From positions 1 through 64,000 of the forward strand of contig CAYGSJ010000003.1 in the NCBI GenBank assembly GCA_964352665.1: DNA of 64,000 nt, in the 5' to 3' direction. The notes beneath the pieces were generated by a model. That model searched no databases, was not told where the DNA came from, and was given only the letters and a program-made list of their open reading frames with translations. Source of the stretch: UBA1672 sp964352665 (GTDB lineage Bacteria; Pseudomonadota; Alphaproteobacteria; Micavibrionales; Micavibrionaceae). The position numbers and the translations under genes are program-made. Of this stretch, positions 17,212 through 25,732 are shown one piece after another (position 1 is the first letter of the stretch; every line of letters begins with the position of its first letter).

Positions 17212-18642
17212 ATGCTTTACAGTTTTGTTTTCTTTCTAGTGCTTTTTGTATCTGTCGGATTATTATCATACCGTTTCTCAAAACACACAGCCGAAGATTA
17301 TCTTCTCGCAAGTAAAGAAGTAAAACCCTGGATGGTTGGTTTTTCGATCTTTGCCACCGAAAATAGCGGATTTATGTTCGTTGGATTCGTTGGTATGGCC
17401 TATACAATCGGTTTATCCGCAATATGGTTGCTCGTAGGGTGGTTCGCCGGAGAACTGTTGATCTGGAGGTATATGGCACAGAAACTCCGCGCACAAAACG
17501 ATGTTGTAAATGCACAGACATATGGAAGCCTGATCGCAAAATGGACGGGCGAAGAACAAAAATATGTTCGATACCTCACTGCGATCCTGACCATTGCCTT
17601 TTTATCGATTTATGCCGCCGCACAATTAAGTGCAGGCAGTAAAGCATTGAACGTTTTGATGGGGTGGGATTTAAATTTCGGGATAATCCTCGGATTTTTT
17701 ATGGTGGTTACCTATTGTATTGCCGGCGGCATCCGCGCCACAATCTGGACTGATGCTGTTCAGGCCATTGCTATGCTGGGCTCTCTTACTCTGATTGTCG
17801 CTTATGGATTTTATCACCTCGGCGGTGTCTCCGAATTGTTCACGAAATTGAATGCTATTGATCCTGAATTGACAAATCTCTGGGCTGGCTCTTACCGATT
17901 CGGTCTGATCGGCTTCAGTGTAGGCTGGCTCTTTGCCGGATTGGGCGTCATCGGCCAACCACACATTATGGTGCGATGGATGGTGCTCGATAAACCCGAA
18001 AGCGCTAAAGCGGCCCTCGCTTACTACGCGGCCTTTTTCTCTGCACTTGCGATACTTTGTATTGTCGCCGCTATGTGTGCACGCGCCTTATTTCCAGAGC
18101 TTATGAACACAGATCCTGAATTAGCTCTACCAACCATGTCTTCTGAGCTTATGCCCGGGATTTTATCCGGCCTGTTCCTTGCAGGATTATTCGCAGCCAC
18201 AATGTCGACCGCAGACTCTCAGGTGCTTTCAAGCTCGGCTGCACTAACACAAGACTTGTTCCCGAAATACAAAGACAACACAATGTGGGTCAAGGCAGGC
18301 ACAGTGTTCGTCGCATTGCTTGCATTGAGTTTGGCGCTTTCTGCCGATAAGAATGTATTGGGTATGGCCCTTTATGGATGGTCTGCTATGGCCTGCAGCA
18401 TGGGACCTGTTTTATTCCTGCACACAATAGGAAAATCACCTTCCGAAAAACATGCGCTTGCGATTATGATTTCCGGTGTGGCCACTGCTGTTGCATGGAC
18501 AGAACTTGGTCCGAATGACGATATGTTTGCAGTGCTACCCGGGGTAACGGTTGCTCTGCTAGTTTATGCTATTCCGGCAATGTTTATGAAACGGAGGCCA
18601 ACTGGCTCTGAAACGCCAGCAGAACCTGTTCATCAAGACTAG
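17212..18642 (+). CDS. Sodium:solute symporter family transporter
   Basis: The 476-residue polytopic membrane protein fits the SSS (PutP/SLC5) family: about 12-13 hydrophobic segments, the opening KHTAEDYLLASKEVKPW, FATENSGFMFVGFVGMAY in the first helices, AGGIRATIWTDAVQ in the middle, and ATMSTADSQVLSSSAAL in the Na+-site region. Substrate cannot be read from sequence; proline or another small organic solute is typical. It lies among the biotin genes on the opposite strand, and its 3' end overlaps the convergent bioF end by 59 bp. A role in import of a biotin precursor would be speculation. Confidence 0.88.
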   Translation: MLYSFVFFLVLFVSVGLLSYRFSKHTAEDYLLASKEVKPWMVGFSIFATENSGFMFVGFVGMAYTIGLSAIWLLVGWFAGELLIWRYMAQKLRAQNDVVNAQTYGSLIAKWTGEEQKYVRYLTAILTIAFLSIYAAAQLSAGSKALNVLMGWDLNFGIILGFFMVVTYCIAGGIRATIWTDAVQAIAMLGSLTLIVAYGFYHLGGVSELFTKLNAIDPELTNLWAGSYRFGLIGFSVGWLFAGLGVIGQPHIMVRWMVLDKPESAKAALAYYAAFFSALAILCIVAAMCARALFPELMNTDPELALPTMSSELMPGILSGLFLAGLFAATMSTADSQVLSSSAALTQDLFPKYKDNTMWVKAGTVFVALLALSLALSADKNVLGMALYGWSAMACSMGPVLFLHTIGKSPSEKHALAIMISGVATAVAWTELGPNDDMFAVLPGVTVALLVYAIPAMFMKRRPTGSETPAEPVHQD

Positions 18643-19714
18643 AGCTTAAAGACATGCGAAGACGCGCTGTTCCTTCCGGCACAGTTGGCGGGCGAATCGC
18701 GCGGATGTCATATCCTGCCTCTTGCATTGCTGTGGCTGTTTGAATGGCTTTTTCATCACCACCAATCATAATAGGTACGATCTGGGTCCCGAACCCGCCA
18801 AATAATTCTTCCGCCTTTTTACAAACTTTCAGAATTTTTGTCCTGCGCTCCTGCCCGTCTTGCGATCCCAAAATCTCCAGCGATTTTTGAACCAGTAACG
18901 CTTGAATTGGCATCGGCGCCGTTGAATAAATAAAGGGTCGTGCCGCATTAATCATGTAATCAATAACCTCGGATTCGGCGCAAACAATGCCGCCTGCAAC
19001 ACCGATCGCTTTTCCGCATGCATGTAAAACAACCAGATTTTTATGTCCGTGTTTTTGAATGATACCCTCGCTCAGCCCTTTACCATTCGGCCCCATAATG
19101 CCGGTGCTATGCGCCTCGTCCAGAATCATCATCGCCTCGTATTGCTGCGCTAGACCATAAATTTCTTCTAAGGGCGGTGTATCACCATCCATGGAATAAA
19201 GAGCCTCCACCGCTACCCAAATCTTATCCGCTTTTTCGCGATGACGTTTTAGTAAATCCTCTAGGGCATTAAGATCGTTATGCGCAAACTTAAAGCTTTT
19301 GGCATTAGTGACCTGTAATCCGTCTCTTGTGCTTGCATGTACTTTCTCGTCGTATAAAATAATATCTTTGCGGGATGGGAGCGTGCTCAAAATCCCGAAA
19401 TTCGCTTGAAACCCGTTTGAAAAGAACAATGCCGCGCCAGCTTTATAGTATTGGGCGGCAAAATCCTCTAAATCCTTATGTTGCTTGATATGTCCCCTTA
19501 AAAGGCGTGAGGCCGTTGCCCCAACATCCAGACCGGATTCAAAAGCCTCAATAGCCGCAGCCTTGAGTACCGGATGCTTGGCCATGCCCAGATAGTCATT
19601 GGACGAAAAATCGGCTCCATGAGGCAAAGACAGAGATCTATGGCGGTTTTTACCTTTAAGTTCTTGTAATACTGCTTGAAACACGGATTTTTTCCTAAAA
19701 ATTGACATAATCAT
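18584..19714 (-). CDS. bioF: 8-amino-7-oxononanoate synthase
   Basis: BioF condenses pimeloyl-ACP/CoA with alanine, the first committed ring-building step of biotin synthesis, using PLP. The 376-residue product carries FSSNDYLGMAKHP near residue 34, GATASRLLRGHIKQH, FSNGFQANFG, LDEAHSTGIMGPNGKG, and a PLP region around HACGKAIGVAGG. The ATG at 19708 (MSIFRKK) is an equally possible start. It stands alone, with its last 59 bp overlapping the end of the symporter gene on the other strand. Confidence 0.93.
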   Translation of the reverse strand: MIMSIFRKKSVFQAVLQELKGKNRHRSLSLPHGADFSSNDYLGMAKHPVLKAAAIEAFESGLDVGATASRLLRGHIKQHKDLEDFAAQYYKAGAALFFSNGFQANFGILSTLPSRKDIILYDEKVHASTRDGLQVTNAKSFKFAHNDLNALEDLLKRHREKADKIWVAVEALYSMDGDTPPLEEIYGLAQQYEAMMILDEAHSTGIMGPNGKGLSEGIIQKHGHKNLVVLHACGKAIGVAGGIVCAESEVIDYMINAARPFIYSTAPMPIQALLVQKSLEILGSQDGQERRTKILKVCKKAEELFGGFGTQIVPIMIGGDEKAIQTATAMQEAGYDIRAIRPPTVPEGTARLRMSLSSSLDEQVLLAFQSQLASVS

Positions 19715-19764
19715 GAAAATACTTTAACAACGGATGCTAAATATAATAAAGACAAGAGTCAATT

Positions 19765-20499
19765 ATGCGGTTTGAAGATACTGAGTTGCCAGATACCCCC
19801 TTAATGCGCGATTCTTTTTACATTAGCTGGGCATTTACCCAAACAACATTTGAAGATGACGAAGCCCATATGCGCTTCTTAGGCTTTGAATCAGCAGAAG
19901 CACTTTACAAACAGCAAATTTTAAACCCAATTGAGATTATGATGATGGAAGAATCTCCAAATGCTCTCGTCGTGTCTGCTCATATGGTTGAACTCGCTTT
20001 TACTGCGGATGAGTTCTGCCTCGAAGGGTTTATGCCAGAAGTTGTCGATCTTATTCGAAGCACATTACAGAAAATGACTTTGTTTGAGGCACTTTGCGGC
20101 AGAATGGCCGATGGCAGAACAAATGGCGATACGCTCGCACGGTACAAAGCTGTTCTGGCCCTTGGGCCAGAACATGAAACCTTGCTCAAAGTTGGTCTTA
20201 TTCCGGTAGCGGACATGATATCCGGTCTTTATGAAGACGCAATGCGGGATGAGAAAATACAAGAATTTTTAGCCGGCATGGCTGCATTTTTTATCGAGGC
20301 CGCCCGTGCCTATGACACAATTTTTACAAAAGAGGGTAATCCTTATGTCCATATGCATGTGCGCGGCGTCGTACAAGACACATTACCCCTTTGTACAAGT
20401 GTTATAGGTTTATGTGATGATGATATTTTAGGGGCGCCCGAACCGACAGATGACTGGCACGATGAGCCTGAAGACTTTCCTGGTTTAGGTTATAACTAG
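19765..20499 (+). CDS. Hypothetical protein between bioF and bioB
   Basis: The 244-residue product looks soluble, mostly helical and acidic, with no signal peptide, membrane segment or nucleotide-binding motif. It is divergent from bioF (50-bp gap) and its end overlaps the bioB stop by 4 bp. It lacks a GxSxG or SAM-binding motif, so it is not an obvious BioH or BioC substitute. I do not recognise it. Continuous reading through 735 bp and codon use like its neighbours support a real gene. Confidence 0.7.
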   Translation: MRFEDTELPDTPLMRDSFYISWAFTQTTFEDDEAHMRFLGFESAEALYKQQILNPIEIMMMEESPNALVVSAHMVELAFTADEFCLEGFMPEVVDLIRSTLQKMTLFEALCGRMADGRTNGDTLARYKAVLALGPEHETLLKVGLIPVADMISGLYEDAMRDEKIQEFLAGMAAFFIEAARAYDTIFTKEGNPYVHMHVRGVVQDTLPLCTSVIGLCDDDILGAPEPTDDWHDEPEDFPGLGYN

Positions 20500-21464
20500 G
20501 CGGCGGCTTCAGATTTATAAGGTGCGCGTGGTGTGATACCTAATTCTTCCAACAAACCATAATCCGCATCTTTTTCCGGATTCGGTGTAGTTAAAAGTTT
20601 TTCGCCCGTAAAGATTGCATTCGCTCCCGCCATAAAGGCCATGGCCTGCGCTTCTTTTGAGATGGTCAGACGACCAGCAGATAATCTAACCATTGCTTTT
20701 GGCATTAAAATGCGGGCAACAGCAATACAACGAATCCATTCGAAGATGTCGAGCATCTTGTTATTTTCCATCGGCGTGCCCGCCACAGGAACAAGCATAT
20801 TGATCGGAACCGACTCAGGCTGCGGGTCCAAATTTGCCAAAGTATGGAGTAGAGAAATTCGATCTTTCTCGCTTTCTCCTAGACCCAAAATTCCGCCACA
20901 ACATGCGGATATACCGGCCTTTGCAACATTCTTCAGCGTATCAAGACGATCATCATAATTGCGGGTTGTGATGACTTTGTCATAGAATTCGCGGCTCGTA
21001 TCAAGGTTATGATTATACGCTGTCAGTCCGGCCTCTTTTAATTTCATGGCCTGATCTTCAGTCAACATACCCAGCGTGCAGCACGATTCTAAACCCATCT
21101 CACTTACACCCTTGACCATATCGCACACACGATCAAAAGCCTTGCCGTCAAGAACCTTTGGCCACGCTGCGCCCATACAAAAACGCGTTGATCCAGATTC
21201 TTTTGCTTTGCGCGCTTGCTCGATAACATCATCTGTCTTCATCAGAATTTCTTTTTCAAGCTCCGCATCATTGTGCACGCTTTGCGAGCAATAACCGCAA
21301 TCTTCTGTGCATCCACCTGTCTTAATAGAAAGGAGCGTGCACATCTGCATTTCATTGGCTGTGTGATTTTCACGGTGCACCCCCGCGGCCTCATAAACTA
21401 AGTCCAGCAACGGGCGGTGATAAAGGTCTGTAACCTGCTTTAACGAAATATTTGTCATGGCCAT
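20496..21464 (-). CDS. bioB: Biotin synthase
   Basis: BioB is a radical-SAM enzyme that inserts sulfur into dethiobiotin. The 322-residue product has the radical-SAM cluster motif C52-x3-C56-x2-C59 (in GGCTEDCGYCSQS), YNHNLDTSREFYDKVITTR, the GGILGLGE stretch and the C-terminal RLSAGR, all BioB signatures. The start could also be the ATG at 21458. It is monocistronic here, apart from bioF and bioDA. Confidence 0.96.
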   Translation of the reverse strand: MAMTNISLKQVTDLYHRPLLDLVYEAAGVHRENHTANEMQMCTLLSIKTGGCTEDCGYCSQSVHNDAELEKEILMKTDDVIEQARKAKESGSTRFCMGAAWPKVLDGKAFDRVCDMVKGVSEMGLESCCTLGMLTEDQAMKLKEAGLTAYNHNLDTSREFYDKVITTRNYDDRLDTLKNVAKAGISACCGGILGLGESEKDRISLLHTLANLDPQPESVPINMLVPVAGTPMENNKMLDIFEWIRCIAVARILMPKAMVRLSAGRLTISKEAQAMAFMAGANAIFTGEKLLTTPNPEKDADYGLLEELGITPRAPYKSEAAA

Positions 21465-21589
21465 AACCTACGGCCATTGCGCTGTTCGGTCAACAATAAT
21501 GAACAACAGTCAAAAAAATATCGAAGGATTATATCCGCGCAGAAGTATAAGCAGGTAACTACTTACTTTTTTAAAAAGAGGAAAAGCAC

Positions 21590-21895
21590 ATGAAAAAACT
21601 ACTTTTAATGAGTGCCTTGTCACTGGGATTTTTATTGCCTGCCACTGTGGCGCACGCGCATGACAGTCATCATAAGAAACCTGCTAAATTCGAGCGTGGA
21701 TATAACCACGGATATAAGCACGGCCATGGCGCCAGTCATAAAAGACAATATAAATACAAACACAAGTATAATCATTATAAGGCAAAGTATTATGGCCCGG
21801 TTTGCCATGATCGTCGTCATGCCAATTACGGTCATTATCACAAACACAAGCCCGTGCATAATGCCGGATATGTTTTTGGTATTTTGATTAAATAA
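21590..21895 (+). CDS. Small secreted His/Lys/Tyr-rich protein
   Basis: The 101-residue product has a clear Sec signal peptide (KKLLLMSALSLGFLLPATVAHA, probably cleaved after AHA near residue 23). The mature chain is dominated by His, Lys, Tyr and Gly, with many HK and YNH-type pairs and one Cys. Such composition is typical of metal-binding or cell-envelope proteins, but no family is recognised. A good AGAGGA ribosome site precedes the ATG and a bidirectional terminator follows. Confidence 0.7.
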   Translation: MKKLLLMSALSLGFLLPATVAHAHDSHHKKPAKFERGYNHGYKHGHGASHKRQYKYKHKYNHYKAKYYGPVCHDRRHANYGHYHKHKPVHNAGYVFGILIK

Positions 21896-21900
21896 TAAAA

Positions 21901-21928
21901 AAGGCACGTGTCGGTAGACGCGTGCCTT
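21901..21928. terminator. Bidirectional terminator between 21590 gene and dnaA
   Basis: AAGGCACG (21901-21908) pairs with CGTGCCTT (21921-21928) around a 12-nt loop. An A-run lies before it and CTTTTAT after it, so it can serve both the plus-strand gene ending at 21895 and the minus-strand dnaA ending at 21951. Confidence 0.7.
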
Positions 21929-21950
21929 ACTTTTATAATAGCCCTGTATA

Positions 21951-23381
21951 TCAGCCTGTTAAAGCGCGGCGAACGATATCTACGTCCTGTGCGATTTGTG
22001 CATCGTCATCCATAAGCTCTTCAACTTTACGGATAGCATGCATCACAGTCGTGTGATCACGGCCACCGAACTTGCGGCCGATCTCCGGCAACGAACGCGC
22101 CGTCAACATTTTTGACAAATACATCGCAACCTGACGCGGACGGGCAACCTGACGCGCGCGGCGTGCAGAATGCATATCTGTTAGACGCAAATTATAATGC
22201 TCTGCAACTTTGCGCTGGATTTCATCAATCGTTATACGACGATCATGCGCACGCAGAAGATCCTGAAGAACGTCTTGTGTTGTTTCCAAGGTGATTTCCT
22301 GTTTTGCAACATCGGCATGTGCAACAATTCTGTTCAATGCGCCTTCCAGTTCACGAATATTCGATGTGACTTTCAAAGCCAGGAATTCAAGCACGCTGTC
22401 GGGCACTTCCGCACCAAGCTTTTCACGCTTGGACTGCAAGATGCCAAGGCGAAGCTCATAGGTAGAGGGATGAATATCCGCAACCAATCCCCAAGCCAGA
22501 CGAGAACGAAGACGCTCATCCACACCAGTCAAATCGCTTGGTGCTTTGTCTGCAGAAATAATGATCTGCTTGTTTTGGTCTACAAGGGCATTAAATGTAT
22601 GGAAAAACTCTTCCTGTGTTGATTCTTTACCGGCGATGAACTGAATATCATCAATCATCAATACATCCACACTACGGAATTGTTCTTTGAAGTTCATTGT
22701 ATCATTCGCACGCAGAGCCTTAACAAACTGGTACATAAACTTTTCTGCAGAAAGATACATTACTGTCTTTTCCGGAAAGTTTTCTGCCATTGTATGGGCG
22801 ATCGCATGCATCAAATGTGTTTTTCCTAGACCAACACCACCGTATAGAAACAAAGGATTGAAAGGCACACTTGCACATTCACAAACACGGCGCGCCGCTG
22901 CATGAGCCAAAGCGTTTGGCTTTCCAACAATAAATGTATCAAAGGTAAAACGTTGATCCAATGGAGAAGAAATTTCAGAAATCGCTTCTTTTAGTGCTTC
23001 ATTTCCAAGCGCCTGAACGTCTAGAACACCTTCTGCATCATCTTCAACAATTGCGTTTTGTACCACAACAATTTGCACACGTTTTACGTCTTCGTTTTGC
23101 TCTGTGCACATTGCAGAAATACGTTCCGCATAATGCGTTTGGATCCAATCGCGCATAAATCTAGTCGGAACAGAAACTTCCATAGTGCCATGATAATAAG
23201 CACGAAGTGTAAGTGGCTTCAGCCAGCTACGGAAAATTGCTTCTCCGAATTCTTTTCTCATTTCACCATGAACAACAGTCCATAGTTTTTTAATTTCCGT
23301 CGTTGGTTCAAGTGGAGCATCTTCCAGATTCACACTATTACTCTTTACTCGCGCTGACGATGTTCCCAGGGTTTCAGACAT
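21951..23381 (-). CDS. dnaA: Chromosomal replication initiator DnaA
   Basis: DnaA binds DnaA boxes at oriC and opens the duplex. The 476-residue product has the N-terminal helicase-loading domain (LWTVVHGEMRKEFGEAIFRSWLKPL), an AAA+ core with Walker A GGVGLGKTH near residue 185, Walker B VLMIDDIQF, sensor motifs, and the C-terminal DNA-binding signature GGRDHTTVMHAIRK. A GTGGAG site precedes the ATG. It lies downstream of rpsT after a 583-bp gap. Confidence 0.97.
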   Translation of the reverse strand: MSETLGTSSARVKSNSVNLEDAPLEPTTEIKKLWTVVHGEMRKEFGEAIFRSWLKPLTLRAYYHGTMEVSVPTRFMRDWIQTHYAERISAMCTEQNEDVKRVQIVVVQNAIVEDDAEGVLDVQALGNEALKEAISEISSPLDQRFTFDTFIVGKPNALAHAAARRVCECASVPFNPLFLYGGVGLGKTHLMHAIAHTMAENFPEKTVMYLSAEKFMYQFVKALRANDTMNFKEQFRSVDVLMIDDIQFIAGKESTQEEFFHTFNALVDQNKQIIISADKAPSDLTGVDERLRSRLAWGLVADIHPSTYELRLGILQSKREKLGAEVPDSVLEFLALKVTSNIRELEGALNRIVAHADVAKQEITLETTQDVLQDLLRAHDRRITIDEIQRKVAEHYNLRLTDMHSARRARQVARPRQVAMYLSKMLTARSLPEIGRKFGGRDHTTVMHAIRKVEELMDDDAQIAQDVDIVRRALTG

Positions 23382-23643
23382 TATTTTTCTCCACTTTTCT
23401 TTTTTTTGGTTACTTTAACACGTTATAAATAAATAATTTTTACTCAATAATCACACTCAAGTGATAAAAAATATCCGAGCCAAAAATGACATCTACTGTC
23501 TTAAATTTGGCCGCAAAAAAGAGACTGCAAACAAACATTGTTCACAAATTTTTCTCTTAATCTGGTACTTTTTAATATGAGACTTTACCCAAAACCAAAG
23601 CCTGTATACCCAAGCTGTTTTAGAAGTCATCCCCTAATTTATA

Positions 23644-23661
23644 TATCGGTGCGTACCGATA
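23644..23661. promoter_or_regulatory. Perfect 7-4-7 palindrome upstream of dnaA
   Basis: TATCGGT (23644-23650) and ACCGATA (23655-23661) form a perfect inverted repeat around GCGT. It lies about 265 bp upstream of the dnaA start, has no poly-T next to it, and so looks more like a protein-binding site than a terminator. Confidence 0.45.
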
Positions 23662-23900
23662 CTAATTTGCGATCCTACCCTCGTAAATTCGATAAAGAAT
23701 CAAACTCACGTCTAAACAATCGCATATTCCCGACACTAGGTGCTACAAAAATTTTCATCTCATGTTGGCAATAGAAAAAGACTACACTAAAAATTTACCA
23801 ACAAGCAATAAGAACAAATCATGAATTTTAAAAAAAGAAATTTTAATTCAAAAAAAAACGACCCAACTTTTTGAATCTTATGTGTGTTTTTGAAGACAAA

Positions 23901-23946
23901 AAAAATCATGACTTTTCATGTATGGAATGAAAAATCATGACTTTTC
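23901..23946. repeat. Two copies of a 17-bp direct repeat after rpsT
   Basis: AAAAATCATGACTTTTC occurs at 23901-23917 and exactly again at 23930-23946, a 29-bp period. The intervening bases add an inverted repeat (CTTTTCAT against ATGAAAA). It lies directly downstream of the rpsT stop on that gene's strand, so it may serve as an AT-rich transcription end. Confidence 0.6.
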
Positions 23947-23964
23947 TAAAAACATATTTTTTGA

Positions 23965-24225
23965 CTAGATAGCCTTTACTCTTGCAACAAGACGCGAAAA
24001 TTTACGCGACGCTGTTTTTTTGTGCAGTATACCCTTGGATACACTTCTGTCCAATTCGGGCTGCACTGCCTGCAATGCTTCTTTTGCGTCTTTTGTATTG
24101 CCGTCTGCTATCGCTGCTTCAACATTTTTAATAAAAGTACGAAGACGACTACGACGTGCGGTATTAACTACTGCGCGACGTCCATTGCGACGAATACGTT
24201 TTTTTGCGGATGCATGATCTGCCAT
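23965..24225 (-). CDS. rpsT: 30S ribosomal protein S20
   Basis: S20 binds 16S rRNA in the body of the small subunit. The 86-residue, strongly basic product begins MADHASAKKRIRRN, continues with ARRSRLRTFIKNVE and ends with the typical GILHKKTASRKFSRLVARV. The mutM, then rpsT, then dnaA order is widespread in proteobacteria. A strong promoter lies about 165 bp upstream, leaving a long mRNA leader. Confidence 0.96.
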   Translation of the reverse strand: MADHASAKKRIRRNGRRAVVNTARRSRLRTFIKNVEAAIADGNTKDAKEALQAVQPELDRSVSKGILHKKTASRKFSRLVARVKAI

Positions 24226-24390
24226 TTTAAAACCTTTTCAAACCTTTAGTTTAAATCTATTACGCTGTTTTATACCGTTTCTATACCCAAAAAATCCAAA
24301 AAGGAAAAAATTCTTATTTTTGGCCTTAGGTCCATAACTACTGGGACTTAGAACAGCAACACTCCTGAAATCCACTTCGGAGTTCGGAGA

Positions 24391-24420
24391 GTAATACGCG
24401 TGAAAGGGGTGTTTTGTCAA
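24391..24420 (-). promoter_or_regulatory. Sigma70-type promoter of rpsT
   Basis: On the minus strand TTGACA (24415-24420) and TATTAC (24391-24396) are 18 bp apart. The predicted transcript starts near 24384 and has a leader of about 160 nt before the rpsT ATG. The leader contains short self-complementary segments such as CTCCGAAGTGGATTTCAGGAG, which may relate to the known autoregulation of S20. Confidence 0.6.
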
Positions 24421-24467
24421 GTGATTCATGATTTTTTTACAAATCATTTTACCCCTTGATCAGAGCC

Positions 24468-24887
24468 TTAAAGGGTTGGCTTTATAATAATGCGCATGAG
24501 GTTTTCAGAGCCATCATTTTCAAATGCAATTTCAAGATATTCGCCACTACGGAAAAAACTGTTTCTGGAGGTTCTATTCCACCCCATTTGCGGCAGAGTA
24601 GCATGATAGAACTCAAGCGCCTCCCCTTCGGTGATATTATTCATGGCAGCAACAGATTCTATAATCCGTCCTTCCGGTTTATCAAAAAAAACGGTCTGCT
24701 CTTCCAGCTCTTCCATACCCTGCATAATCGGTAAATCCGATAAGGCGCTAAAAAAAGTTGTCGCAGGGGAAATGTTTTCTGCCTGTGCACAGACAGAAGC
24801 AGAATTAAAAAAGACTGCGCTCAACAAAAATACAAGTAATGCCCGGCGCAAAAAAAATTTAAAAAACACACTTATATATATAGTCAT
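24468..24887 (-). CDS. Secreted hypothetical protein downstream of mutM
   Basis: The start at 24887 gives a 139-residue product with a long signal peptide (hydrophobic LLVFLLSAVFF, probable cleavage after VCAQA) and a mature domain containing LPIMQGMEEL, FFDKPEGRI and YHATLPQMGW. An in-frame ATG at 24977 would run into mutM and add no signal-like sequence, so the shorter form is preferred. The GCAGGGA site before 24887 agrees. The start is 17 bp from the mutM stop, so co-transcription with mutM is likely. The mature domain is of a type I have seen as a conserved hypothetical but cannot name. Confidence 0.7.
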   Translation of the reverse strand: MTIYISVFFKFFLRRALLVFLLSAVFFNSASVCAQAENISPATTFFSALSDLPIMQGMEELEEQTVFFDKPEGRIIESVAAMNNITEGEALEFYHATLPQMGWNRTSRNSFFRSGEYLEIAFENDGSENLMRIIIKPTL

Positions 24888-24904
24888 TTTTTCCCTGCTT
24901 ATTT

Positions 24905-25732
24905 TTAGGTCTGGCATCGAGCACATAAGAATGTCGATCGCCCTGACTGCACAATACGCTCTACAATAGAATCGCACCCTTTTGTACGACAGTTTTCGCC
25001 TTTACGATCATATACCGAAAACCCATGTTGAAAATAGCCCAAAGACCCATCCGTATGACGATAATCTTTAAGGGAGCTTCCGCCAGCCTTGATCGCTTTT
25101 TCTAAAACTGTCTTGCAGCAAGATACAATTTTTTCTGCATCGCTCTTTGTAATTTTTTTTGCCTGACGTTTTGGATGTATAGCGGCTAAAAACAAAGCCT
25201 CACACACATATATATTACCAAGTCCGGCGACATATTTTTGATCAAGTAAAACAGATTTTATCGGCGCTGTTTTATTTCTTGTTCTTTTATAAAAGTCTTC
25301 TGCGGTCCAATCTTCCATTGGCTCTGGCCCCATCACAGAAAAAGGGCGCTCTTGATCCCAATCATTAGACGCCAGATAAAACATTCCGAATCGCCGTGGA
25401 TCTTCAAAGGTAAAACATGTCCCGTCATCCAGACCAATCACAACATGATCATGTTTATTGGGCCTATATGATTCTCCGGGCAAAAAAATATGAATTCGCC
25501 CGGACATGCCTAGATGTAAAATACCTGTCACATCAGAATCAAAATGCATGACAATATATTTGCCGCGCCGATTCATTTTTCGAATCACCTGGCCTTTTAA
25601 AGAAGAAGAAAAAAATTTGGGAATCGGAACGCGTAAATCATAACGATTAATTTTTACCGAGGTAATCTTCTTATCCAGAACAGCACGCTCCATGCCTTGC
25701 CGTATTGTCTCGACTTCCGGAAGCTCTGGCAT
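24905..25732 (-). CDS. mutM: Formamidopyrimidine-DNA glycosylase
   Basis: MutM excises oxidised purines such as 8-oxoguanine and nicks the strand. The 275-residue product begins PELPEVETIRQGM, giving the catalytic Pro2 and Glu3, has HLGMSGRI in the middle, YVAGLGNIYVCEALF with the helix-two-turn-helix, and a C-terminal zinc finger with C248, C253, C270 and C273. The ATG overlaps the preceding stop by one base (TAATG). Confidence 0.96.
   Translation of the reverse strand: MPELPEVETIRQGMERAVLDKKITSVKINRYDLRVPIPKFFSSSLKGQVIRKMNRRGKYIVMHFDSDVTGILHLGMSGRIHIFLPGESYRPNKHDHVVIGLDDGTCFTFEDPRRFGMFYLASNDWDQERPFSVMGPEPMEDWTAEDFYKRTRNKTAPIKSVLLDQKYVAGLGNIYVCEALFLAAIHPKRQAKKITKSDAEKIVSCCKTVLEKAIKAGGSSLKDYRHTDGSLGYFQHGFSVYDRKGENCRTKGCDSIVERIVQSGRSTFLCARCQT

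Larger units (their letters stand above)
23382..23964. other. 583-bp AT-rich non-coding region between rpsT and dnaA
   Basis: No credible coding frame is present. The region contains a perfect palindrome (23644-23661), a 17-bp direct repeat next to rpsT (23901-23946), one DnaA-box-like TTGTTCACA at 23538-23546, and several A/T runs. It must hold the dnaA promoter. A cluster of DnaA boxes, which would mark an origin, is not visible. Confidence 0.6.

Noticed and set aside
23382..23964. Chromosomal origin next to dnaA
   Set aside because: Only one DnaA-box-like 9-mer was seen and no box cluster, so an origin call is not supported from reading alone.
24325..24400. 5S rRNA-like stretch (CCGAACTCCGAAGTGGA on the minus strand)
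   Set aside because: Only the loop-C-like part resembles 5S rRNA; the flanking helices are absent and the segment overlaps the rpsT promoter and leader.
24238..24447. Minus-strand 69-codon frame upstream of rpsT
   Set aside because: It covers the rpsT promoter and leader and encodes no plausible domain.
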